Program-made: the position numbers and the translations under genes
From: Pseudocolwellia sp049933045
Lineage (GTDB): Bacteria > Pseudomonadota > Gammaproteobacteria > Enterobacterales > Alteromonadaceae
NCBI RefSeq assembly: GCF_049933045.1
Contig: NZ_CP187926.1
Span: 3,286,001-3,350,000, forward strand
DNA length: 64,000 nt
Direction: 5' to 3'
Shown here: positions 41,295-48,875 of the stretch, piece by piece
Layout: each line of letters starts with the position of its first letter
Numbering within the stretch: position 1 is the stretch's first letter
The notes under the pieces: generated by a model
The model's database searches: none
What the model was told of the DNA's origin: nothing
Seen by the model: the letters and a program-made list of their open reading frames with translations, nothing else

Positions 41295-42485
41295 GTGGCG
41301 AATATAGCATTACAGTCAATCTCGGTTTACCCAATAAAATCATCATCAGGTATTCACCTTTCAAATAGTTGGGTAGAAGAACTTGGGCTGTCTTTTGATC
41401 GACGCTTTATTGTCGCAAACGATAAAGGCGAAATGTTTACAGCTCGCACTGAACCACGCTTATGTTTAATTCAGGCAAATTTAACCTCTACAGGTATAAA
41501 CATCACCGCGCCAGGCATGCCTATTTTATCGATAGAATATGCTAAGTTTTCTTCTGAATATCAAAATGTAACGGTTTGGGCAAGCGATATAAATGCTCAA
41601 ATAGGCGCTGAACATTACAATCAATGGTTTAGCCGTTATTTAGAGCAGCCTTGTCAGCTATTATTTTTTGGTGAAAACTCAGAGCGCTTTGTTAAAAATA
41701 AGAATAGCCAAGTCGGTTTTGCTGACGGTTACCCGATTTTACTTATTTCTCAACAATCTTTAGCTCAGCTCAATCAAAGATTAGGCACTGATAATATGGT
41801 TACCATGGATCAGTTTAGACCTAACTTAGTGATAGATGGCTGCGATGGTTTTGATGAAGATACATGGAAACACATTCGTATTGGTGAAGTAGAATTTGAA
41901 GTTACCTCACCTTGCTCACGTTGTATCTTCACAACAATTAACCCTAAAACAGCTGAAAGTAATAGTCAGCAAGAACCATTAACAACATTGAAAACCTTCA
42001 GACAAATTGAAAGTGGTGATGTTATGTTTGGTCAAAACTTGGTACCACTCAACCAAGGACAAATTAAACTAGGCGATAAAGTTGAAGTTATCGAAACCAA
42101 ACAAGCACCGACTTTTGTGATTAAAGAAATTAAAGAAATTAAAGAAATTAAAGAAATTAAAGAAATTAAAGAAAACACTAACCAAGGCTCAGCATCAATG
42201 AAAGTAAATAAAAAGCCTAAAATAAACTTTAGCTCATGGAATAAAGAAGTAGTTGGCAACAACAAGGCGACAATTTTAGATCAAGGTGAAGATGCAGGCT
42301 TAATTTTGCCTTATTCATGTCGTGGCGGAATGTGTGGACGCTGTAAAATAAAACTAGAAAGTGGTGATGTGGAACAACTAGCCACAGATGGTTTGTCTGC
42401 TGAAGATATAGAAAATGGTTACGTTTTAGCTTGTAGCGCTATTCCAAAATCTGACATTGTGCTGAGTAAGGCACCAAGAAACTAA
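41295..42485 (+). CDS. MOSC domain protein fused to 2Fe-2S ferredoxin (YcbX-like)
   Basis: A 396-residue fusion. The N-terminal beta-barrel (about 1-90, QSISVYPIKSSSGI) and MOSC domain (about 110-265, with the conserved molybdenum-cofactor Cys in TSPCSRCIFTTINP) are joined by a short KEI tandem repeat to a plant-type ferredoxin with CRGGMCGRCKIKLESG and a later Cys (LACSA). YcbX-type proteins reduce N-hydroxylated compounds with CysJ as electron donor in E. coli; cysJ is in this window. It lies 10 bp before pxpA. Confidence 0.93.
   Translation: MANIALQSISVYPIKSSSGIHLSNSWVEELGLSFDRRFIVANDKGEMFTARTEPRLCLIQANLTSTGINITAPGMPILSIEYAKFSSEYQNVTVWASDINAQIGAEHYNQWFSRYLEQPCQLLFFGENSERFVKNKNSQVGFADGYPILLISQQSLAQLNQRLGTDNMVTMDQFRPNLVIDGCDGFDEDTWKHIRIGEVEFEVTSPCSRCIFTTINPKTAESNSQQEPLTTLKTFRQIESGDVMFGQNLVPLNQGQIKLGDKVEVIETKQAPTFVIKEIKEIKEIKEIKEIKENTNQGSASMKVNKKPKINFSSWNKEVVGNNKATILDQGEDAGLILPYSCRGGMCGRCKIKLESGDVEQLATDGLSAEDIENGYVLACSAIPKSDIVLSKAPRN
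42120..42173 (+). repeat. Six tandem 9-bp repeats (ATTAAAGAA) encoding IKE
   Basis: Six identical ATTAAAGAA units encode (Ile-Lys-Glu)6 between the MOSC and ferredoxin domains. Perfect identity at nucleotide level points to recent slippage; each unit is in frame, so linker length can vary without disrupting the protein. Confidence 0.95.
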
Positions 42486-42495
42486 AGGATAAACC

Positions 42496-43269
42496 ATGAA
42501 GTTAAACTGCGATTTAGGTGAAAAAGTACATGATAACGATGCGTTGATCATGCCCTTTATTCACATGGCAAATATCGCGTGTGGCTTTCATGCTTCCGAC
42601 CCATTAACCATGGATAACACAGTTAAGTTAGCACTTACCAACAAGGTAATTATTGGTGCGCATCCTAGTTATAACGATAAAGATAACTTTGGGCGTATTA
42701 GTGTTAGTTATTCAGCTGCAGAACTTATCGCGATAATTCAATACCAAACAGGTGCGATGCAAGCGATATGCGACAGCAACAATGCGACTTTGAGTTATGT
42801 GAAACCACATGGCGCTTTGTATAACGACATGATGAAAAACGCTGAAATATTCGAACAAGTTTGCCAAGCAATTTCAGCGTTAAAACATCCACTGCCATTA
42901 CTTATTCAAGCCTTACCTGAAACCGATAATATCTTTATTCAGTTAAAAGCCATTGCAGCTAAATATCATATATCTTTGTTATTTGAAGCCTTTGCCGACA
43001 GAGAATATACCGACCAAGGCTTGCTTGTTTCTCGCCAAGAAAGCAATGCGGTTATACACGATATAGACAAAATCATAAGTCGATGTGAACAATTGATCCG
43101 CCATAATAAATTCATCAGTGTTAACGGAAAACCTTTAACTCTAAAAGTAGATACTCTATGTGTTCACGGCGATAATCCTGAGGCAATAGCAGTCGTTAAA
43201 CAACTACATCAATTACTCAACGCTGAATGTTCAAATAATACAAACAACATAGCGCCAAGCTCATGTTAA
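42496..43269 (+). CDS. pxpA: 5-oxoprolinase subunit A
   Basis: LamB/YcsF family, part of the ATP-dependent PxpABC 5-oxoprolinase that converts the damage product pyroglutamate to glutamate. MKLNCDLGEK, NIACGFHASDP, GAHPSYNDKDNFGR and VKPHGALYNDM are family motifs. 257 residues is normal. It overlaps pxpB by 7 nt. Named from well-known family evidence. Confidence 0.95.
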   Translation: MKLNCDLGEKVHDNDALIMPFIHMANIACGFHASDPLTMDNTVKLALTNKVIIGAHPSYNDKDNFGRISVSYSAAELIAIIQYQTGAMQAICDSNNATLSYVKPHGALYNDMMKNAEIFEQVCQAISALKHPLPLLIQALPETDNIFIQLKAIAAKYHISLLFEAFADREYTDQGLLVSRQESNAVIHDIDKIISRCEQLIRHNKFISVNGKPLTLKVDTLCVHGDNPEAIAVVKQLHQLLNAECSNNTNNIAPSSC

Positions 43270-44111
43270 AAGCATCTGATAAAACAGAGGATAAGCCTTT
43301 AATTACCCTTTCATACATTAGTGAAAATGCCGTATTACTTGAATGGCCTGAGAAAATTTGTGCTGAGCAACATCAACATATTATGTTTTGCCAGCAACAA
43401 GCGGCAGCTTTTCTTAAAGAAATAATGATTGATTCCATAGCGAGTTACGCCAGCCTGATTATTTATTATAAGTTTGAAAAAATACAACACGACACCTTAA
43501 ACACATTCTTGCTTGAGCTGATCCAAAGACCTATCCACAACAACAACCAAACAAGCGCTTCAGATAGCTCCAAACATATTGTTCCAGTAGAAAACTCAAT
43601 CATAGAAATACCCGTTTATTATGATGAAGAAGCAGGCTGGGATATTCAAACGGTTGCTCAACAAACTCAATTAAGTATTGATGAAGTTATCCAGTTGCAT
43701 AGTCAAACCACTTATCGAGCTTACGCTTTAGGCTTTACTCCTGGCTTTTGTTATTTAGGTAAATTACCTGCGCAATTACAACTTCCGAGAAAGTCATCTC
43801 CGCGCCTTAGTGTGCCTAAAGGTGCTGTTGCCATTGCAGAGCAACAAACCGCTATTTACCCTAATACCAGCCCTGGTGGTTGGCATATAATTGGGCAAAC
43901 GCCTTTAGATATGTATCATGTTAATTTAGACGTTACTTCTGATAAAAATATTGAGAATTCCAAAGAAAATACATTCGATAAAGAAAATAACAACTCTCAA
44001 GACTCACAATTCAAAAGCACGATTCAAGTAGGACAATCAGTAAGATTCATTTCTATTACTCGTACAGAGTTTTTGTCTTTAGGTGGTGAATTTATTAAGG
44101 AAACACGCTAA
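43263..44111 (+). CDS. pxpB: 5-oxoprolinase subunit B (KipI-like)
   Basis: Allophanate hydrolase subunit 1 / KipI family. The core YALGFTPGFCYLGKLP, RLSVPKGAVAIAEQQTAIYP and SPGGWHIIGQTPLDMY is intact. At 282 residues it is longer than the usual 220-230 because of low-complexity insertions near the middle (HNNNQTSASDSSKH) and near the C terminus (Asn/Lys-rich, around NSKENTFDKENNNSQDS). One-base overlap with pxpC confirms the operon. Confidence 0.94.
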   Translation: MLKASDKTEDKPLITLSYISENAVLLEWPEKICAEQHQHIMFCQQQAAAFLKEIMIDSIASYASLIIYYKFEKIQHDTLNTFLLELIQRPIHNNNQTSASDSSKHIVPVENSIIEIPVYYDEEAGWDIQTVAQQTQLSIDEVIQLHSQTTYRAYALGFTPGFCYLGKLPAQLQLPRKSSPRLSVPKGAVAIAEQQTAIYPNTSPGGWHIIGQTPLDMYHVNLDVTSDKNIENSKENTFDKENNNSQDSQFKSTIQVGQSVRFISITRTEFLSLGGEFIKETR

Positions 44112-45280
44112 TGACTAATAAGCTAAAAAACCACTTAACCGTTATCAAGCAAAATGGCTTTTGCAGTGTTCAAGATCTTGGTCGGATGTCGAGTCAACAT
44201 TTAGGTTTTAGTGCAGGTGGTGCGGCAGATGAATATGCATTTTTGTATGCTAATTATTTATTATGTTTAGCTCAGAATCTTTCACAATCAGATGCACATA
44301 TTCATTCGGTAAATCATTCACCAGATAACCAGTTACTCAATCACCACCTTAGTCTGGCTCAATTAGAAATAACCTTAGGGCAAATAACATTTAAAGCAGA
44401 GCAAAGTTGTACTATAGCTATAACAGGTGCAGATTGCTCGGTATGTATAAACGATAAACCAGTAAATAACTGGCAAGTTCATCATTTAAACACCCATGAT
44501 ATTGTGAGTTTCAACCAACCTAAACTAGGCTTACATAGTTACTTAGCAGTTGTAGGTGGCATTCAAAATAAACCCTGGCTGGGCAGTCGTTCACAAACCT
44601 CAACTGAAAAACACTTAGGCTTTAATACAGCGCCAGCAGACATAATATCAACTGACTATCATATTCCTTTAGCTGAGCACTGTAGTCTAAGCTCTGAAAA
44701 GATGAAGTCTCACAACTTTTCTTCTAGTAATTTTGATCTGGAGCAAGCATCTAAAATCGCATTTCAGCAAAAGCAATTAACGCCTAGCCAATTCTATAAC
44801 GAGTTAAGCATGCCGTTAACGCTACGCTTTATTCCTCAAACGCTATGGCATTCTCTTAGTGAAAAGCAGCAAACAGCTTTTTGTGAACATCAATTTACGA
44901 TTAGTGCAGACAGCAATCGCATGGGCTACCGATTATCTGAAATGCCTAACGACAGCATAAAACCAGAGTTAGAGCCAAACCTAAGCTCAAATACAAGCTC
45001 AAATCTAAACCTCAGTTCAAACACGAACAAAAAATCTAACCTGTCTAAACCCGTTACTTTTGGCACTATTCAACTACCTAGCAACAACCAACCTATTGTT
45101 CTAATGAAAGAAAGACAAACCATAGGTGGTTACCCTGTTTTAGGTGCAGTAATACAAACCGACTTATTTAAACTCAGTCAGTTACGCCCAGGAAATAAAG
45201 TACAATTTTCACCGACTACTCTTAACTTTGCACAACAGCAACTCAGCGCTTTTCATCAAAAATTTCATTTCTCTAATTAA
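44111..45280 (+). CDS. pxpC: 5-oxoprolinase subunit C (KipA-like)
   Basis: Allophanate hydrolase subunit 2 / KipA family, completing PxpABC. VQDLGRMSSQHLGFSAGGAA, AITGADCSVCIND and the final PVLGAVIQTDLFKLSQLRPG are diagnostic. Around residues 280-315 there is an inserted Ser/Asn-rich repeat stretch (LSSNTSSNLNLSSNTNKK) absent from typical members. 389 residues against the usual 310-330 reflects this and a second insertion. Confidence 0.94.
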   Translation: MTNKLKNHLTVIKQNGFCSVQDLGRMSSQHLGFSAGGAADEYAFLYANYLLCLAQNLSQSDAHIHSVNHSPDNQLLNHHLSLAQLEITLGQITFKAEQSCTIAITGADCSVCINDKPVNNWQVHHLNTHDIVSFNQPKLGLHSYLAVVGGIQNKPWLGSRSQTSTEKHLGFNTAPADIISTDYHIPLAEHCSLSSEKMKSHNFSSSNFDLEQASKIAFQQKQLTPSQFYNELSMPLTLRFIPQTLWHSLSEKQQTAFCEHQFTISADSNRMGYRLSEMPNDSIKPELEPNLSSNTSSNLNLSSNTNKKSNLSKPVTFGTIQLPSNNQPIVLMKERQTIGGYPVLGAVIQTDLFKLSQLRPGNKVQFSPTTLNFAQQQLSAFHQKFHFSN

Positions 45281-45312
45281 TTCAAATACATTTCTTATCT
45301 GCATTTTATTAC

Positions 45313-45327
45313 GCACTGTAACCGTGC
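45313..45327 (+). promoter_or_regulatory. NtrC-type binding site upstream of narK
   Basis: GCAC-TGTAACC-GTGC, the GCAC-N7-GTGC pattern of NtrC enhancer sites, about 105 bp upstream of the -24 element of the sigma-54 promoter. The same pattern precedes nirB. Confidence 0.65.
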
Positions 45328-45430
45328 AACATAGCAAGATCAGTGCACAATAACGTAATCAAATATTAATAAAAACAACAAACTAAAAATAACCACCTGA
45401 TATATATAAATAAAATATATTTTCTGGCTA

Positions 45431-45446
45431 TGGCACTAGCCTTGCT
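45431..45446 (+). promoter_or_regulatory. Sigma-54 promoter of narK
   Basis: TGGCAC-TAGCC-TTGCT is an exact match to the sigma-54 (RpoN) -24/-12 consensus. Transcription would begin near 45458, giving a leader of about 43 nt before narK. Confidence 0.85.
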
Positions 45447-45500
45447 TTCTCCTAACCATAGATTTTTAAATTTCAATTTGAAATAACACGGTGAAAACTT

Positions 45501-46970
45501 ATGAGCGGACAAGCAGGCATCAATATATTGTCATTTACAGGCAAAATGAAAGTACTCCATTTAAGCTGGATGGCTTTTTTCATCACCTTTATGGTTTGGT
45601 TTAACTTTGCTCCATTAATCTCCGTGATTGGCGATAGCTTAGGCTTAACAGGTAGTGAGCTTAAAACTCTTATGCTACTTAACGTAGCCCTTACTATTCC
45701 AGCCCGTGTCATTATTGGTATGCTTACCGATAAATACGGACCTCGCTTAGTTTACGCCCTGCTATTAGCCATATGTAGTATCCCGTGTTTTATGTTCGCT
45801 TTTGCTGACACCTTTGAACAAGCCGCTATTGCGCGCTTTTTATTAGGCTTTATTGGTGCTGGTTTTGTTATCGGTATTCGTATGGTTTCGGAATGGTTTC
45901 CTGCTAACGAATTAGGTACTGCTGAAGGTATTTACGGTGGTTGGGGTAACTTTGGTTCAGCTGCTGCAGCTATGACTTTACCTACTATCGCTTTAATGTT
46001 TGGTGGTGAAGATGGCTGGAGATACTCTGTAGCGTTAACGGGTTTGTTAAGCTTAGTGTTTAGTTTGATTTGGTACGCAAACGTTACCGATACACCTAAA
46101 GGTTCAACCTACTTTAAACCGAAACAAACAGGTGCAATGGAAGTAACCAGTGTTCCTGACTTCTACTTATTATTAATAATGAAAATCCCTATGTACGGTG
46201 CTTTAGCATTACTTGCATGGAAACTTTCACCGTCTGGCGTTTCATTACTTACAGAAAGCACAACGTTAATCGCTTACTTATCACTCGTTGTTTTATTTTT
46301 ACTTGAAGTAAAACAAACTTTTAAAGTGAATGGTCACTTATTTAAAAATGAAGTACCTGAATCTCATCGTTATAAATTCAAACAAGTTGCGGTTTTAAAC
46401 ATACTTTATTTTGCAACGTTTGGTTCTGAGTTAGCTGTTATTTCAATGTTACCTTTATTCTTTGCTGAAACCTTCGAATTAGATATGGTTTACGCGGCAA
46501 TGTTAGCATCGACTTACGCCTTTATGAACTTAATGTCGCGTCCTGGTGGCGGTTGGTTAAGTGATAAGTTTGGTCGTAAGAAAACCTTACTTATTTTAAC
46601 AGCAGGTTTAGCGGTAGGTTATTTTGCTATGTCGTTAATTGATAGTTCATGGCCTTTAGTTATTGCTGTAATTACGGCAATGGCTTGTTCTTTCTTCGTA
46701 CAAGCGGGTGAAGGTGCAGTATTTGCTGCAGTTCCATTAATTAAGCGTCGTTTAACAGGACAAATTGCAGGTATGACAGGTGCTTACGGTAACGTAGGTG
46801 CCGTGGTTTATTTAACTGTATTGTCAGTGGTAGACTATTCAACATTCTTTCTTGTTATTGCGGCGACGGCAGTTGTTGGCTTTGTTGCATTGTTATTTAT
46901 GCAAGAGCCAAAAGGAACAATTACCGAAGTACGTGAAGACGGTAGCATTGAGCTAATAAATGTCTCATAA
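45501..46970 (+). CDS. narK: Nitrate/nitrite transporter (MFS)
   Basis: A 489-residue inner-membrane transporter of the nitrate/nitrite porter family with about 12 helices. FMVWFNFAPLISVIGDSLGL, the N-terminal RFLLGFIGAGFVIGIRMVSEWFP segment (split here by the 20-residue limit: RFLLGFIGAGFVIG then IRMVSEWFP) and the C-terminal GAYGNVGAVVYL motif are typical. It has a sigma-54 promoter and overlaps the downstream kinase gene by 11 nt, so uptake and the kinase are co-expressed. With nirBD it serves assimilation. Confidence 0.94.
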   Translation: MSGQAGINILSFTGKMKVLHLSWMAFFITFMVWFNFAPLISVIGDSLGLTGSELKTLMLLNVALTIPARVIIGMLTDKYGPRLVYALLLAICSIPCFMFAFADTFEQAAIARFLLGFIGAGFVIGIRMVSEWFPANELGTAEGIYGGWGNFGSAAAAMTLPTIALMFGGEDGWRYSVALTGLLSLVFSLIWYANVTDTPKGSTYFKPKQTGAMEVTSVPDFYLLLIMKIPMYGALALLAWKLSPSGVSLLTESTTLIAYLSLVVLFLLEVKQTFKVNGHLFKNEVPESHRYKFKQVAVLNILYFATFGSELAVISMLPLFFAETFELDMVYAAMLASTYAFMNLMSRPGGGWLSDKFGRKKTLLILTAGLAVGYFAMSLIDSSWPLVIAVITAMACSFFVQAGEGAVFAAVPLIKRRLTGQIAGMTGAYGNVGAVVYLTVLSVVDYSTFFLVIAATAVVGFVALLFMQEPKGTITEVREDGSIELINVS

Positions 46971-48762
46971 CACTTCAGTTAACGCTGAAAAAAGTACAGA
47001 AAAAACATCGGCTGTAAACCAAAACACACCTGACAAATTAGATGTGTGTTTTGGTGGCTACAGCACAGCAGGTAAAAAAGCAGAAAACCAAGATGCATTT
47101 GCAGCCCTTGTTCCTAAAGCCACCGAAATAATATCTAAAGGTGTCGTTGCCACACTAGCTGATGGTGTTTCAAGCGCAAGCCGAGCTGCTGATGCAGCTC
47201 AAATTTCTGTTACTCAATTTATTAACGACTATTATGCCACCTCTGACACTTGGTCTACCCAAAAGTCAGCTTCAAAAGTTCTTACCAGTTTAAACCAATG
47301 GCTATCTTCTCAAACCGATTCAGCCAACGGTGAATCATTACAATGGCTAACCACCTTCACTTCATTAATCGTCAAATCTTCTACGGGTTATGTTTTTCAT
47401 GTGGGTGATACACGTTTAAGTGTCTATCGTGAAAATGACATTGAAATCATTACTCGTGATCATAATCGAAGAAGTGGTACTAACAGCAAAGATGTTATTT
47501 TAACGCGAGCTTTGGGTGCTGATCCGCGACTAAAAGTAGATGTGCATCAAATAGATGTTAAAGCTGGCGATATTTATGTATTAACTTGTGATGGCGTACA
47601 CGACTTTTTATCAGCAACGGCAATAAAATCTAGATTACATGACTTACCAGAAAACCCGAGCAATGAAGATTTAGAAAAAGCCAGTAAATCCATCGTCGAC
47701 TTTGCTTTAGAAATGGGCAGTGACGACAATGTTAGTTGCTTGCTTATGTATATTGGCAGTACGCCGAATCGTGAGTTAATTGAAATAGAAAGAGACTTAC
47801 TGAGTAAAACCATACCTCCAGCACTTGAAGTAGGTATGAAATTAGACAATTACAAAGTACGCAAAGTTATTCACGCCAGCATACGCTCACATTTATATCT
47901 TGTTGAGCATGAGTCAGACCCTACTCCTTTTGTATTGAAAGTACCTTCAGAAAACTTTGCTGACGATATGATTTATCTGCAAGGATTTATGCGCGAAGCT
48001 TGGATTGGTGAACGCGTAAATCATCGTAATGTGATGCGTATTCAAAGCGCGAAAACTAACAGCAAATTTTTATATCATGTGTGTGAATACATTGACGGGC
48101 AAACTCTTTCAGAATGGATGCACGACAATAAGAATCCAAGCATTGCACAAGTTCGCGATATTTTAGAACAAGTTATTAAAGCTCTGCGCACCTTTCAGCG
48201 ATTAGACTTGGTACACCGAGATTTAAAGCCCGATAACATCATGATAGATGCTTATGGCAAAGTAACCTTGATTGATTACGGCACTGTTCTTGTTGCTTCG
48301 CTAGAAGAAAACAGCAACCACTTAGCTGAGTCGGTTCCACAAGGCACGTTAAATTATATTGCGCCTGAAACATTGCTTACCTTACATGCCGATCATAAAA
48401 GTGACTTATTCTCGTTAGGTGTTATCACTTATGAAATGTTATGTGGAAGTTTACCTTACAAACCTATGGTAAGAGCTGAAGTCACCTTTAGCGACTATTC
48501 ACCATTTCAGTACAAACGTATCACTCACTTTAGAAGTGATTTACCTTTATGGTTAGACCTAGCGCTGAAAAAAGCCACTGAAGCAGATCCTTCACTTAGA
48601 TATAAAGCCTTCTCTGAGTTCTTTGCTGATTTAAGTAAGCCTAATATCAATGCGCTACAAGAATATAAAAAACAGCCCATAATGGAACGTAACCCTATTC
48701 AATTCTGGCAAAGCATGTCAGCCATATTGTTTGTTGCTTTTATTATTGCGCTTATTTATTAA
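46960..48762 (+). CDS. Bifunctional PP2C phosphatase / Ser-Thr kinase, membrane-anchored
   Basis: A 600-residue fusion of two opposing activities. The N-terminal PP2C domain (about 28-265) has metal ligands in ENQD (42-45), LADG (66-69), CDGVHD (210-215) and SDDN (254-257). The kinase domain (about 295-565) has the ATP lysine K327 (FVLKVP), catalytic HRDLKPDN (419-426) and DYG (439-441) in place of DFG. A single C-terminal helix (about 583-600) anchors it to the inner membrane with both domains in the cytosol. It overlaps narK and is likely to tune nitrate/nitrite assimilation by phosphorylation; targets are unknown. Confidence 0.93.
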   Translation: MSHNTSVNAEKSTEKTSAVNQNTPDKLDVCFGGYSTAGKKAENQDAFAALVPKATEIISKGVVATLADGVSSASRAADAAQISVTQFINDYYATSDTWSTQKSASKVLTSLNQWLSSQTDSANGESLQWLTTFTSLIVKSSTGYVFHVGDTRLSVYRENDIEIITRDHNRRSGTNSKDVILTRALGADPRLKVDVHQIDVKAGDIYVLTCDGVHDFLSATAIKSRLHDLPENPSNEDLEKASKSIVDFALEMGSDDNVSCLLMYIGSTPNRELIEIERDLLSKTIPPALEVGMKLDNYKVRKVIHASIRSHLYLVEHESDPTPFVLKVPSENFADDMIYLQGFMREAWIGERVNHRNVMRIQSAKTNSKFLYHVCEYIDGQTLSEWMHDNKNPSIAQVRDILEQVIKALRTFQRLDLVHRDLKPDNIMIDAYGKVTLIDYGTVLVASLEENSNHLAESVPQGTLNYIAPETLLTLHADHKSDLFSLGVITYEMLCGSLPYKPMVRAEVTFSDYSPFQYKRITHFRSDLPLWLDLALKKATEADPSLRYKAFSEFFADLSKPNINALQEYKKQPIMERNPIQFWQSMSAILFVAFIIALIY

Positions 48763-48811
48763 TTTAGAACCTGCTCTAAATATGTAAAAACAACAGAATA
48801 TATTAAACAAA

Positions 48812-48849
48812 AAAAGCGCCTGAATCATTGGTTGATTCAGGCGCTTTTG
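48812..48849. terminator. Bidirectional terminator between kinase and TonB receptor genes
   Basis: A perfect 16-bp stem AAAAGCGCCTGAATCA / TGATTCAGGCGCTTTT with 5-nt loop between convergent genes. Confidence 0.9.
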
Positions 48850-48875
48850 TTTATCTAGCTTAGCTTACTATAACG

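Noticed and set aside
42120..42173. CRISPR-like array
   Set aside because: The repeats are 9 bp, contiguous and in frame with a coding linker; there are no spacers and no cas genes.
42032..42265. Antisense frame with repeated LIS motif
   Set aside because: This is the complement of the in-frame KEI repeat in the MOSC-ferredoxin gene; no ribosome site.
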